This document shows, in pieces, positions 1 to 8,800 of a DNA stretch of 16,996 nt (position 1 is its first letter; every line of letters begins with the position of its first letter). The translations under genes were made by a program, and so were the position numbers. The notes under the pieces were generated by a model. It saw only the letters and a program-made list of their open reading frames with translations. It searched no databases and had not been told where the DNA came from. Where the stretch lies: the NCBI GenBank assembly GCA_964597685.1, contig CAZQZC010000052.1, positions 1-16,996 of the forward strand, written 5' to 3'. Source of the DNA: JBCBTJ01 sp964597685. GTDB taxonomy: Bacteria > Pseudomonadota > Alphaproteobacteria > Caulobacterales > Hyphomonadaceae.

Positions 1-497
1 GCGCCGATGCGGTGATGCTGTCGGCGGAAACTGCGGTCGGTCGGCACCCCGCCACGGCCGTCGCGGTCATGGACCGGATCATCAAAGCTGCGGAAGGCGC
101 GGAAGATTATCGCCGTTCCCTTGGGCAGTTCACCGGCGACGCATCGGCGAATACGGCCATGGACGTGGTCGCGCGTTCGGCCGAAGAGCTGGCCTCTGTT
201 GAAGATGCGGTGGCCGTGGCGTTGCGCACGGGCGCGATCGATCGGCTCGCTTGTTTCGCAAAAGTACGCGGCGACCGGCCGATCCTTTACGGCTCGAAGG
301 ACGACCAGCGCTTGCGCCAGTCTCAACTCTATTGGGGCGTCCAGCCGCTGCGGCTCCCTGACAATTCGGATGGAGGCTGGCAGGAAGCCCTGATGGAGGC
401 CGCCGGCCTGCATGGAACGGTCGCCTACGCCGCCTGGCGCGGTGAGGAGGGGGTCTCCGCCTGGGAAGTCGGGGTGGATAGCCGGAATCCGCCCTAA
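1..497 (+). CDS. pyk: Pyruvate kinase, 3' end (partial)
   Basis: Pyruvate kinase makes pyruvate and ATP from phosphoenolpyruvate and ADP in the last step of cytosolic glycolysis. The frame is open from the left edge (first full codon at 3) and reads ADAVMLSAETAVGRHP, which is the conserved stretch at the end of the catalytic TIM barrel. The remainder matches the small C-terminal alpha/beta domain in layout, with AVAVALRTGAIDRL and, near the end, LYWGVQPLRLP, equivalent to the 'R..LYWGV.P' segment of the family. About 164 residues are present, and the N-terminal two-thirds lies outside the window. The C-terminal domain diverges from E. coli PykF, so its allosteric behaviour cannot be inferred. 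The gene is convergent with the MprF-like gene: the stop codons are only 11 bases apart and no clear terminator hairpin lies between them. Confidence 0.93.
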   Translation, partial: ADAVMLSAETAVGRHPATAVAVMDRIIKAAEGAEDYRRSLGQFTGDASANTAMDVVARSAEELASVEDAVAVALRTGAIDRLACFAKVRGDRPILYGSKDDQRLRQSQLYWGVQPLRLPDNSDGGWQEALMEAAGLHGTVAYAAWRGEEGVSAWEVGVDSRNPP

Positions 498-508
498 AGC
501 CTCAAATG

Positions 509-2167
509 TTAAACCGTCTCCGGCTCCCGTGCGGGTTTGCGGTCTAACGGACTGCCATTCGTCAGCATTGCGGCGTCAGCCAAAACGACGGGCAAGGACC
601 ACGCCCCCGGCGCGGCGAGGTATCGCGGCTCCCAGGATGGGCCGAATTTCTCTTTGAACCGGCGAAGCCCGCGGAAATTGTAGAAGCGTTCGCCCCGCTC
701 ATAGATCATGCGGCCGAGCCGTTCGAACAGCGGCGCTTGATCTTCGGTGGCGAGGCCGGAGAGCGGCGCCATGGCGAGATCGAACTTCGCGTACCCTTGG
801 GTTTTCGCCCACAGAATCAGCTCCACAAGCAAGAAGTCCATTGTGTTTGTGGGCGCGAAGTCGGGATCGAAGCGCATGAGGTCGATGCCCGCCCAACCTT
901 TGTCCGGCGTCGTCCAAAGCGACCCGAACGCTGCGACCCGGCCGCCGATCTCGGCGATGCCTATCGGACAGCGGTCGAGGAAGTTCCGATCGAATCGGCC
1001 GAGGGAGAAGCGCTTCTCCTCGCCGCCGTTTTGGGCGAGCCAGGCGTCGGAGACGGGTTTCAACCGGTCGAGCTCCGACCGGGGATGCGGGGCGCTACAT
1101 AGTTTGAACGTCGCGCCTTGGCGTTCCGCGAGTTTGCGCCGGCCCCGCCGGATCACCTCTCGCTTTCGACCGGACAATGAGAAGGTCTCAAGATCCAGGA
1201 TCGCGTTCTCGCCTATTTTTTCGATGCGGAAGTCGAGGTCTATGAGATCGGGCAACAATTCCGGCGGCGCTGCATAAATTGCAGGCCTGAGCGCCAATCG
1301 CGCCGCCTCGTCCTTGAACGCTTGCAGGGCCGGCCGCCAAGCGGCGCGCTTGCCGACGGGCCCGCCCATGGAGATGAGGCTGCCGCCGGTTGCGGCCGCC
1401 ATGACAAAGGCGCCGCCGTCAGGGGAGAGTGTGAAACTTTTGTCGCCCGTGAAGGCCAGCACCGATTCCGGACGGGCGTCTTCAGCGCCATGGAGAATGT
1501 CGGAGATTTTGGCCAGCTGGGCTTGATCGGGAACCGGCAGCGATGGGTGGGCGCGCGTCGCCACGAAGCTTGCAAATCCCAACAAGAGCACAAGGCCGCC
1601 AGCCAGCGCCACCGGTCGCCCGGCTTTTCCGAGGGCCGGATCAATCACCAGATCCCACCATTTCGCCTCGATGAACCCCTTCTGGTGTCCAGCCCACAGG
1701 GCGGCGCCCAGCGCGGCGAGCAAGACTGCGCCGCCCGCGATGAAAACCCAGCTCTGCGTGACGCGAAGCCCGCCGAGCGCGGAGCGGCGGAAGAATGCGC
1801 GGCGCGAGGCAAGCAGGAACACGGCGAGCGCCCCGCTCGCCAGCGCCTCGGCCAAATTCGGCTTCAAGAGCGTCGACAGCGCAAATCCATGCAGAGACAA
1901 GATAAGCGCGGCAATCCAGGCGGGTCGGATGCGTCGGCTGAGTCCGATCGAGACGGCCATCAGCGCCACGCCGGCCGCCGCCGCCAGTAGAACGGGCGCC
2001 TCGCCCAGCCCGCGGGCCAGAAGGCCGACAGCCTTGGTCTTGCCCGGCACGGCGGCGTCGAGAAGGCTGAGCGCGCCCGCGAAGAATGCGGCCATGCTCG
2101 CGATCATCGGGGCCCGGTTGAACAGGAACACCGCGCTGGTCGAGCGGGAAGCCGGCGCTTCGCTCAT
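509..2167 (-). CDS. mprF: Short MprF/LpiA-type phosphatidylglycerol aminoacyltransferase (DUF2156)
   Basis: MprF/LpiA enzymes transfer an amino acid, usually lysine, from aminoacyl-tRNA to phosphatidylglycerol. This lowers membrane negative charge and protects against cationic peptides and acid. The 552-residue product has about six hydrophobic segments (roughly residues 18-38, 57-76, 82-101, 106-121, 140-159 and 184-204), then a cytosolic dual GNAT-like DUF2156 domain from about 215 to 530. Diagnostic motifs are REVIRRGRRKL (336-346), IDLMRF (428-433), TMDFLL (442-447), FDLAMAPLSGL (462-472), and FYNFRGLRRFKEKF (495-508) followed by WEPRYLA. Full-length MprF has about 840 residues and 14 membrane helices, so most of the N-terminal flippase part is missing here. 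It is the last gene of a minus-strand operon, and its ATG overlaps the hydrolase stop in an ATGA (2164-2167). The amino acid donor cannot be told from sequence. Confidence 0.88.
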   Translation of the reverse strand: MSEAPASRSTSAVFLFNRAPMIASMAAFFAGALSLLDAAVPGKTKAVGLLARGLGEAPVLLAAAAGVALMAVSIGLSRRIRPAWIAALILSLHGFALSTLLKPNLAEALASGALAVFLLASRRAFFRRSALGGLRVTQSWVFIAGGAVLLAALGAALWAGHQKGFIEAKWWDLVIDPALGKAGRPVALAGGLVLLLGFASFVATRAHPSLPVPDQAQLAKISDILHGAEDARPESVLAFTGDKSFTLSPDGGAFVMAAATGGSLISMGGPVGKRAAWRPALQAFKDEAARLALRPAIYAAPPELLPDLIDLDFRIEKIGENAILDLETFSLSGRKREVIRRGRRKLAERQGATFKLCSAPHPRSELDRLKPVSDAWLAQNGGEEKRFSLGRFDRNFLDRCPIGIAEIGGRVAAFGSLWTTPDKGWAGIDLMRFDPDFAPTNTMDFLLVELILWAKTQGYAKFDLAMAPLSGLATEDQAPLFERLGRMIYERGERFYNFRGLRRFKEKFGPSWEPRYLAAPGAWSLPVVLADAAMLTNGSPLDRKPAREPETV

Positions 2168-3147
2168 GGCGCCACGCCCGTCGGTTCGACCGCCGCGGCG
2201 CGCAGCGCCTCCATCTCGCGGATCGCCTTGGCGATGCGGTCAGCGCCTGCGCGGTTGAGCAGGGAGACATGGGTCTCCTCAGGCAGGCCCTCGGCGTAGC
2301 CATAGCCGGCGACCTCTCGAGCGCGGGCGGCGACGGCGGCGTTGGGTCCGCCGCCGGCCCGGGTGGAAAACACCGCCATGGGGATCGTCTCTGCGCGCAC
2401 GTCCTGGAGATACGCGACGCCAAGGCCGGCCGCGCCCACTTCGGCCGCCGACGCCTTGTGGTGACGCAGCCAGGATATGGCGCGGCGCTTGTCCTTCAAT
2501 TGCGCTTCCGGAAGGTCAAGTTCGTCGGGGACGAGCGACGAGACGGCGCGCGCGATCCCCAACCGGGCGCTGAAGGCGCCGACTTGCATGGCGCGCTTGT
2601 ACAGACCGATCTGACGGCGGCCGCGTTCCGTGACGAAGGCTTGGGTGATGGCTGCGTCGACGAACACGAGGCCCGCCAATTCGTCGCGGTGCAGATTGGC
2701 GAAGGCGTGCAGCCGCACCCCCGCCATGGAATGCCCTACAAGATAGAAGGGCTCATCAACCCCAAGCGCGGCGACGAGGCGGCGCATATCGGCCACGTGC
2801 CAATCCGGGGCTGGGGCTTGGCCGTCCGGGACCGGATCGCTCCAGCCCATGCCGGCGCGATCATAGAGACAAACGCGGAACTGATCCTTCAACGCTTCGC
2901 GGACCCACCAGCCGTCGACATGGATGCCAAAAGCCCCCGCATCGTAGAGGACGAACGGTCCCTCGTTGGGGCCTGCGCAGGCGACGTGTAGCCGTCGGCC
3001 AGGCTCGACCTCCACCATTTCGAATGTCGGTTCAGCGCCCATGTCCAGGATATGGCCTCCGATAGCGAGAATCGCCGCCAGAGCGGCGGCGGTGAGGATC
3101 ACAATACGGGCGATGCGCCCAACGGCTTTCAGGACGACCATCGTCAC
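2164..3147 (-). CDS. Membrane-anchored alpha/beta hydrolase
   Basis: This is a serine hydrolase of the alpha/beta-hydrolase fold, probably an esterase or lipase-like enzyme. The nucleophile elbow is GHSMAG with Ser140. The strand upstream carries LYDRAGMGWSD (94-104), typical of the family, and His293 in ETHVSLL is the likely catalytic histidine. The acidic residue of the triad is not obvious. Residues about 11-31 form a hydrophobic segment without a clear cleavage site, which suggests an N-terminal inner-membrane anchor with the catalytic domain in the periplasm. The start is GTG at 3147, overlapping the channel gene's stop as GTGA; an ATG two codons later (3141) is an alternative. The gene sits between an outer-membrane channel and an MprF-like enzyme. 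In rhizobia, lpiA is paired with the lysyl-PG hydrolase gene acvB/atvA, so a similar role is possible, but this protein does not look like the VirJ family. The substrate is unknown. Confidence 0.85.
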   Translation of the reverse strand: MTMVVLKAVGRIARIVILTAAALAAILAIGGHILDMGAEPTFEMVEVEPGRRLHVACAGPNEGPFVLYDAGAFGIHVDGWWVREALKDQFRVCLYDRAGMGWSDPVPDGQAPAPDWHVADMRRLVAALGVDEPFYLVGHSMAGVRLHAFANLHRDELAGLVFVDAAITQAFVTERGRRQIGLYKRAMQVGAFSARLGIARAVSSLVPDELDLPEAQLKDKRRAISWLRHHKASAAEVGAAGLGVAYLQDVRAETIPMAVFSTRAGGGPNAAVAARAREVAGYGYAEGLPEETHVSLLNRAGADRIAKAIREMEALRAAAVEPTGVAP

Positions 3148-4613
3148 CCTCCCAGCGCGCGATGCACGTCGACACGGCGGCGCAGGGCGTTGTATCGGGC
3201 GGCGGCCTCCGCATCCTTGGCGTCGAGCGTCTGGCGCTGGACGTCGAGGAAATTGATCAAACTGTCGGCGCCGGCTTCATAGCGCGCTTCGGACAATTCT
3301 TGCGCCTTTTCAGCTGCTTCCAACGCGCGTCCGCGGATGACTGCTTCGTCGACTGAGCGCGCATAGGCCGTTAGCGCGGCGTCTGTTTCTGTAAGCGCTG
3401 AGACGATTGTCCGCTCAAACGCGACGAGCGCCGCGTCGGTTTCGGCCTCGGCGGCGGCGATGTTCGCGCGGATGGCCGGAATGTTGAAAAAGCCCCAACT
3501 TAGGTTCGGCCCGACGCCGTAGCCGAGCGCATTGCCGGCGGCGAGCCCGCCCGGCGACAGCGCGGATGTCGAGAGGTTTCCGTCCAGCGTCAGGCGCGGA
3601 TAGAGGTCAGCGGTCGCCACGCCGATATTGGCGGTCAGCGCGGCAACCTCGCGCTCCGCGGCGCGCACGTCCGGCCGACGCCGCAGCAGAGCCGTCGGGT
3701 CGCCGGTGATCACAGGGCTTGGAGCGGCCACCGGCGCCCGGTCCCGAGGGGCGGCGAGATCGGGGTAGGCGGCCAAAAAGTCTGGAACCGTGCGACCGGT
3801 GAGCAGCGCCAGGGCGGACAAGGTCTCCGCCCTCGATGACTTCAATGTCTGAACACCGGCCCGCGTTTGCTCGACGAGCGTTGTTTGGAGATAAACATCG
3901 AGCTCGGCCGATTGGCCGTATCTATACAATTCCTGAGTGAGGCTGAGCACGCGTTCCTGGCTTTCGAGCGCATCCTCTGCGACGCCGATCCGAGCGTCGA
4001 ATTCGCGCAAGGTCAGGTAAGCCGACGCCGTCTCGGCCGAGACGACGCGCAGGAGGTCGGCGCGGGCCGCCTCCAATCCGTCCAGCGTCGCGGCCGCCGC
4101 CTCGACCCCGCGTCGAATGCGCCCGAACAGGTCGATCTCCCAGGACGCATTCAGACCTGCGGAATATAGATTAATCGGATCTGCGCTGTCGAAGGGGCTG
4201 GGGCCGTCGGGGGCGTCGGCCGCCCCGCCAAAGCCGCCGAACGTCGCCGTCGGCGTCAATTGCCGCGTATAGCTGAGCGCTGCGCCGCCCGTCGGCAGGG
4301 CCGCCCGGCGCGCCTGGCTGACATTGGCGAGCGCGACGTCGATCCGGGCCGACGCCTCGGCGAGGTCAAAATTCCCCGTCGCCGCGTCTGCGACGAGCTG
4401 GGTCATGATCTCGTCGTCGAACGCCGACCACCAATCCGATCGTTCAATCGCCCCAGGCGCCAGCACGTCTTCGCCAGCTGCACGAAACGTCGATTGCACG
4501 CCCGCCAGATCGGGTTCTTGATAGTCCGGGCCGACGGTCACGCAGCCTGAAAGGACCGCTGACAGGCTGATACCGACGAAAACCGGGGTGCGAAACTCTT
4601 TGCGAGACGTCAT
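3144..4613 (-). CDS. RND efflux outer-membrane channel lipoprotein, NodT/OprM family
   Basis: This is the TolC-like outer-membrane duct of a tripartite efflux pump. The 489-residue product starts with a lipoprotein signal peptide ending in LSGC (lipidated Cys24), followed by VTVGPDYQEP, the typical start of mature NodT/OprM proteins. Further family motifs are WWSAFDD, SWEIDLFGRIRRGVEAA, LLRRRPDVRAAER, IGVATADLYPRLTLDG, and LINFLDVQRQTLDA near the C-terminus. These correspond to the two repeated halves of the alpha-helical barrel. The frame stays open upstream to 4682, but the lipobox fixes the start at the ATG at 4613; the longer version would add 23 residues in front of the signal peptide and run into the adaptor gene. 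The upstream ribosome site is weak. It is the first gene of the minus-strand operon and is divergent from its likely partners, the adaptor and permease. Confidence 0.93.
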   Translation of the reverse strand: MTSRKEFRTPVFVGISLSAVLSGCVTVGPDYQEPDLAGVQSTFRAAGEDVLAPGAIERSDWWSAFDDEIMTQLVADAATGNFDLAEASARIDVALANVSQARRAALPTGGAALSYTRQLTPTATFGGFGGAADAPDGPSPFDSADPINLYSAGLNASWEIDLFGRIRRGVEAAAATLDGLEAARADLLRVVSAETASAYLTLREFDARIGVAEDALESQERVLSLTQELYRYGQSAELDVYLQTTLVEQTRAGVQTLKSSRAETLSALALLTGRTVPDFLAAYPDLAAPRDRAPVAAPSPVITGDPTALLRRRPDVRAAEREVAALTANIGVATADLYPRLTLDGNLSTSALSPGGLAAGNALGYGVGPNLSWGFFNIPAIRANIAAAEAETDAALVAFERTIVSALTETDAALTAYARSVDEAVIRGRALEAAEKAQELSEARYEAGADSLINFLDVQRQTLDAKDAEAAARYNALRRRVDVHRALGG

Positions 4614-4680
4614 TTTAACCCATCTAGCGCTATGTTGTTGCGCTGCACCTAACATGACGCGATCTAAATAAAGGCAAACC
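4614..4680. promoter_or_regulatory. Divergent control region of the efflux genes
   Basis: The 67 bases between the two divergent start codons must hold the 5' control of both the channel-hydrolase-MprF operon and the adaptor-permease operon. A short inverted repeat, ATGTT (4632-4636) and AACAT (4651-4655), lies centrally and could be part of a repressor site, but five-base arms are weak evidence. A modest purine-rich stretch (AAAGG, 4670-4674) precedes the adaptor ATG. No convincing -35/-10 pair was identified, and no regulator gene is next to it. Confidence 0.4.
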
Positions 4681-5859
4681 ATGTCCGACGACCAGACAAA
4701 TGCGTCCTACCCGAAACCGTCGGTGTTTTGGCTAGCGCCGGGCGCGGTGGCGCTCGCGGCTGGAGCGCTCATCATGGTGAGCGCCGAGGCGGGACCCGCA
4801 ACCGGCGAGTCGACTGCGCCGCGAGACGCTTCGCCCTTGGTCGAGGTGGCGGCCGCCGAAGCCGCTCCGCGGTCCTATATCGTCTCGGCCCCGGGCCGCC
4901 TGCGCGCGCGCCAAGAGCTTGCTTTGGTCAGCGAAGTGTCCGGCAAGGTGACGACCATTCACCCAGAGCTTGAGATCGGCGGCCGGGTCGCCAAGGGCGA
5001 TATTCTCGTGCGCCTCGATAGCGGAGATTTTGTCGCGGAACGCGAACGAGCCGCAGCGTCGCTCGCCACCGCAGAGGCCCGTCTCTCAGCGGCGACGTCG
5101 GAAAAGGCTCGTCAGGAGCAATTGGTCGCCATTGGCGCAACGCCTGAGGCCCTTGCCGAGCAGGCGATCGCGACATTCGAAGACGCCGTCGCCGCCGTCC
5201 GCCAAGCCGAAGCGCAATTGGCCCTCGCGGAGCGCGCGCTCGCCAAGACGCTGATCCGGGCGCCCTTCGACGCGATCGTCGTGTCCGAGATGGTTTCCAT
5301 CGGCACCTATGTCTCGCCGGGCTTCGAATTCGCCCAATTGATGGATTCCGGTGCGGCGGAGCTGGTCGCCGGCCTGTCGCCGAACGACGTAGCCGGTGTG
5401 CGCGCCGCCTTCGATGCCGCCGAAGGCGAGTTGAGCGTCGTCGCTCGCCCGAACGAGGGGGCGGTCGGATCGGCGCCGTTGGATGGTTATCTCGATGATT
5501 TCTCGCCCATGATCGACGCCTTGTCGCGGACGGTGTCTGTCGTTGCGGTTTTTCCAGACGCCTTTTCAGAGGCGAACGAAGGCTTGGTGTTCGCCGACGA
5601 TTTCATGACCCTGGAGATCAATACGCTGTCGTCCGAACCGCTCTGGCGCGTTCCTGAAGGGGCTGTGCGTCAGGATTCCTTTGTATGGGTGGTCGACGAG
5701 GATAGCCGCATGGAGCGCCGCGCGATACGCGTGCTTGAACGCGGCGACGGCTCCACGGTGATTACGTCGCCCGGCTCGCTCGACGGCGTCAGCGTGGTGG
5801 TCACGCCGCTCGCTGAGGAGAGCGATGGTCTTCGCATTCGCGTCGCCGACCGGAATTAG
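4681..5859 (+). CDS. RND efflux periplasmic adaptor (membrane fusion protein, HlyD/AcrA family)
   Basis: This is the periplasmic adaptor that links the RND permease to the outer-membrane channel. The 392-residue protein begins with a hydrophobic anchor or uncleaved signal (about 14-35) with no lipobox. It then shows a split biotinyl/lipoyl-like domain (SEVSGKV at 84-90 with GGRVAKGDILVRLDSGDF at 100-117, and again LIRAPFDAIV at 191-200). Between the two halves is an alanine- and glutamate-rich coiled-coil hairpin (about 118-190). The region after 200 would form the beta-barrel and membrane-proximal domains; DALSRTVSVVAVF is a typical adaptor segment. AAAGG lies 6 bases before the ATG. The permease gene follows after 11 bases, so the two are surely co-transcribed, and the channel gene is on the other strand immediately upstream. 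Confidence 0.92.
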   Translation: MSDDQTNASYPKPSVFWLAPGAVALAAGALIMVSAEAGPATGESTAPRDASPLVEVAAAEAAPRSYIVSAPGRLRARQELALVSEVSGKVTTIHPELEIGGRVAKGDILVRLDSGDFVAERERAAASLATAEARLSAATSEKARQEQLVAIGATPEALAEQAIATFEDAVAAVRQAEAQLALAERALAKTLIRAPFDAIVVSEMVSIGTYVSPGFEFAQLMDSGAAELVAGLSPNDVAGVRAAFDAAEGELSVVARPNEGAVGSAPLDGYLDDFSPMIDALSRTVSVVAVFPDAFSEANEGLVFADDFMTLEINTLSSEPLWRVPEGAVRQDSFVWVVDEDSRMERRAIRVLERGDGSTVITSPGSLDGVSVVVTPLAEESDGLRIRVADRN

Positions 5860-5870
5860 GGGGCGGGGGC

Positions 5871-8800
5871 GTGAAGGGACTGATCGAAGCCGCGCTCGCC
5901 AATCGCGTCGCATCCAATCTGTTCGCGATGTTCATCCTGTTCGCGGGATTCATTTCGGTTCAGGCGCTCAACGTGCGGATCTTCCCGCAAGTCGACCTGG
6001 AGGCGGTGTCGATCACCGTACCGTATCCGGGTGCGACGCCGCAGGAGATTGAAACCTCCGTCGTCCAGCCGCTGGAGGAGCGGCTGGAAGGCCTGGAAGG
6101 CGTCGATAAAATCACGAGCCTCGCCGCGCCGAACACCGCGAACGTCGTTGTAGATCTGGAGCCGAGCTCGAACGTCGGAGAGCTCTTGGACGAGATCAAG
6201 ACAGAGGTTGATCGGATTACGGTCTTCCCCGAGGAGGCCGAAGAGCCGCAGATCGTCGAATTCGAGGTCGACGAACTCGCCGCTCAAATCGTGCTTTATG
6301 GCGATGTCGACACCGCGACGCTGAAAGCCGCTGCAGACCGCGTGCGCTCTGACATTGTCGACCAGCCGGAAGTCTCCTTCGCCGAGATCGGCGGCGCGCC
6401 GGAATACCTCATCGAGATTTCAGTCGACCAGGATACGCTGCAGGCCTATGGCCTATCGCTGACCGATATTTCCCGTGCGATATCAAGTGAGAGCCTCGAT
6501 CTCTCGGGCGGCGAGATCGAAGATTCCACGCAGCGCTTGCTGGTGCGGTCCACGGGTGAGCGGCGTCGCGGCGCTGAGTTTGAAACCATCGTCGTGCGCT
6601 CGGGCGCGACGGGCACGCCGGTTCTTCTGGGCGATATCGCTACAGTGCGCGACGGCTTGGCGGAGAGCCCCGTTATCTCGACGTTCGAGGGTCAGCCGGC
6701 GACATATGTCTCCGTCTATCGTGTGGGCGACGAGAAACAGCTCGACGTCACCAACGCCGTCAACAGGTACCTGGACACCGACATCGCGGGCGCCCTGCCG
6801 GAGGGTGTAAGCGTCGAATTTTGGCGCGATGAATCCATCCTGCTGCGCGACCGGATCGACCTTCTATCGCGAAACGCTCTGTTGGGGCTCGCGCTGGTCG
6901 CCCTGCTTCTCTTGTCGTTCTTGGACCTGCGTATCGCGTTTTGGGTCGCCTTCGGCGTCGGCGTGTCGTTCGTTGGCGCGTTTGCGCTGATGCTGGTGTT
7001 TGGGATCACGATCAATCAGCTATCCCTGTTCGGCTTCATTCTGGCCATCGGGATCGTGGTCGACGATGCGATTGTGGTCGGGGAGAACATACACGGCGCA
7101 TGGCGGTCGGGCGACAGCCCTATGGAAGCGGCGCGCCGCGGCGTCCTGCGCGTTTCCACGCCCGTGCTCTTCTCCGTGTCGACGACGATCGTCGCGTTCG
7201 TCCCGCTGCTCTTCGTGCCGGGCACGTTCGGCCAATTCCTCGGGCCCATTGCAGCGGTGGTGATTTTCGTCCTGCTCTTGTCGCTGTTTGAGAGCTTCTT
7301 CGTCTTGCCGCGGCATTTGTCGCACCTGGACAATAAGCCGCCGTCCTGGTGGTCGCCGCGCCGGATCGCCGACCCTTACAGGGACTTCGTCGCCGCGCGC
7401 CTGCGCGCTTTCCGAGACGGGCCGTTGCGCAAGGTCGTTACATTCTTCACCCTGCGCCCTCTGATGACGGTGTTGATCGCGTTCGGGATCTTCTTCTCAT
7501 CCTTAAGCCTCGCCACCAGCGGGGCGGTGAAGTTTATCTTCTTCCCCGAAGTCGAAGGCGACTACGTCACCGCCGAACTCGAATTGTCGGAATCGGCGTC
7601 TGAAGTGCAGACCTTGCGTTTCGCGGAGCGGATCGCCGACGCCGCGCGCGACACCGCCGCCGACATGCCTGGCGGCGCGGACTCCCTTACCGGCGTTCTG
7701 CTGAGTCTCGGCGTCCCGTCCCAAAGCGATTTTTCGACCGCCGGGCCGAGCGGCGGCGCCGCGGCGAACAAGGCGTTCGTCGTCGCCCGCCTGGCGCCCC
7801 CGGAATCACGCCGGTACTCCGCCATTACGTTCGAAGACCGCTGGCGCGAACTAACGGGTGAAATCCCCGGCGCTCAGAAGCTGACCTTCTCCTCGGACCT
7901 CGTCAGTCCGACGGCCCCCATCCAGTTCGACATCAGCACCCGAAACGTTGAGGACACCCGCGCGGCGGTCGCGGATCTTCGCGCAGAGCTCGCCGGCCAA
8001 AACGGCGTGTTCGACATTCGCGACGATCGGTTTCGCACCACCGACGAGGTCCAGATCGAGGTCAAGCCCCTGGCGCGCTCCTATGGGATCACACAATCCG
8101 ATCTCGCAGCAGAGGTTCGCGCGGCTTTTTTCGGCGCGGAGGCGGTTCGGGTTCAGCGCGACCGGGAAGAGATTGAAGCGCGCGTCCGCTTGCCGGTGGG
8201 CCAACGCGGCTCCCTCGATACGATCAAGGACCTGCGGATCCGCGTCGGCGACGGGTTTATACCGATCGAAAGTCTAGCCGAGCTGTCAATCGCTCCGGCG
8301 CCCGCAACCATTACGCGCGTGGATGGCCGCCGCGTCTACAAGCTGACGGCGGATGTCGACACCAAAGTCGCCACGCCAGGCGCGGCGTCGGCCTACATTC
8401 TCGACACAGTTGCGCCGCGCCTCGCTGAAACTTACGACGGGCTCGCTGTCCGCGTCGCAGGCGACCAGGAGGAGCAGGCCCAGGCCGGGCCTGCAATCGC
8501 GCGGAACTTCATGCTGGCGCTCGTCGTCATCTACTGCCTTCTGGCGTTGAATTTCCGATCGTACTCGCAGCCGCTCGTCGTCATGATGGCGATTCCCTTC
8601 GGGTTCGCCGGCGCAATTGTCGGCCATTGGATGCTGGGTTTGACGATGAGCCTCTTGTCCATGTTTGGCGTTATTGGGTTGAGCGGCGTCATCATTAACA
8701 ACGCGCTTTTGATGATCGACTTCGTCAATGAGCGCTTGCAGAACGGCCAGGACGAGCGCACCGCCGTCATCGAGGCGACGCTCGACCGGTTCCGCGCGAT

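Noticed and set aside
4614..4682. Longer start for the NodT-family channel, at 4682
   Set aside because: It would put 23 residues in front of a normal lipoprotein signal peptide and overlap the divergent adaptor gene; the ATG at 4613 fits the lipobox at Cys24.
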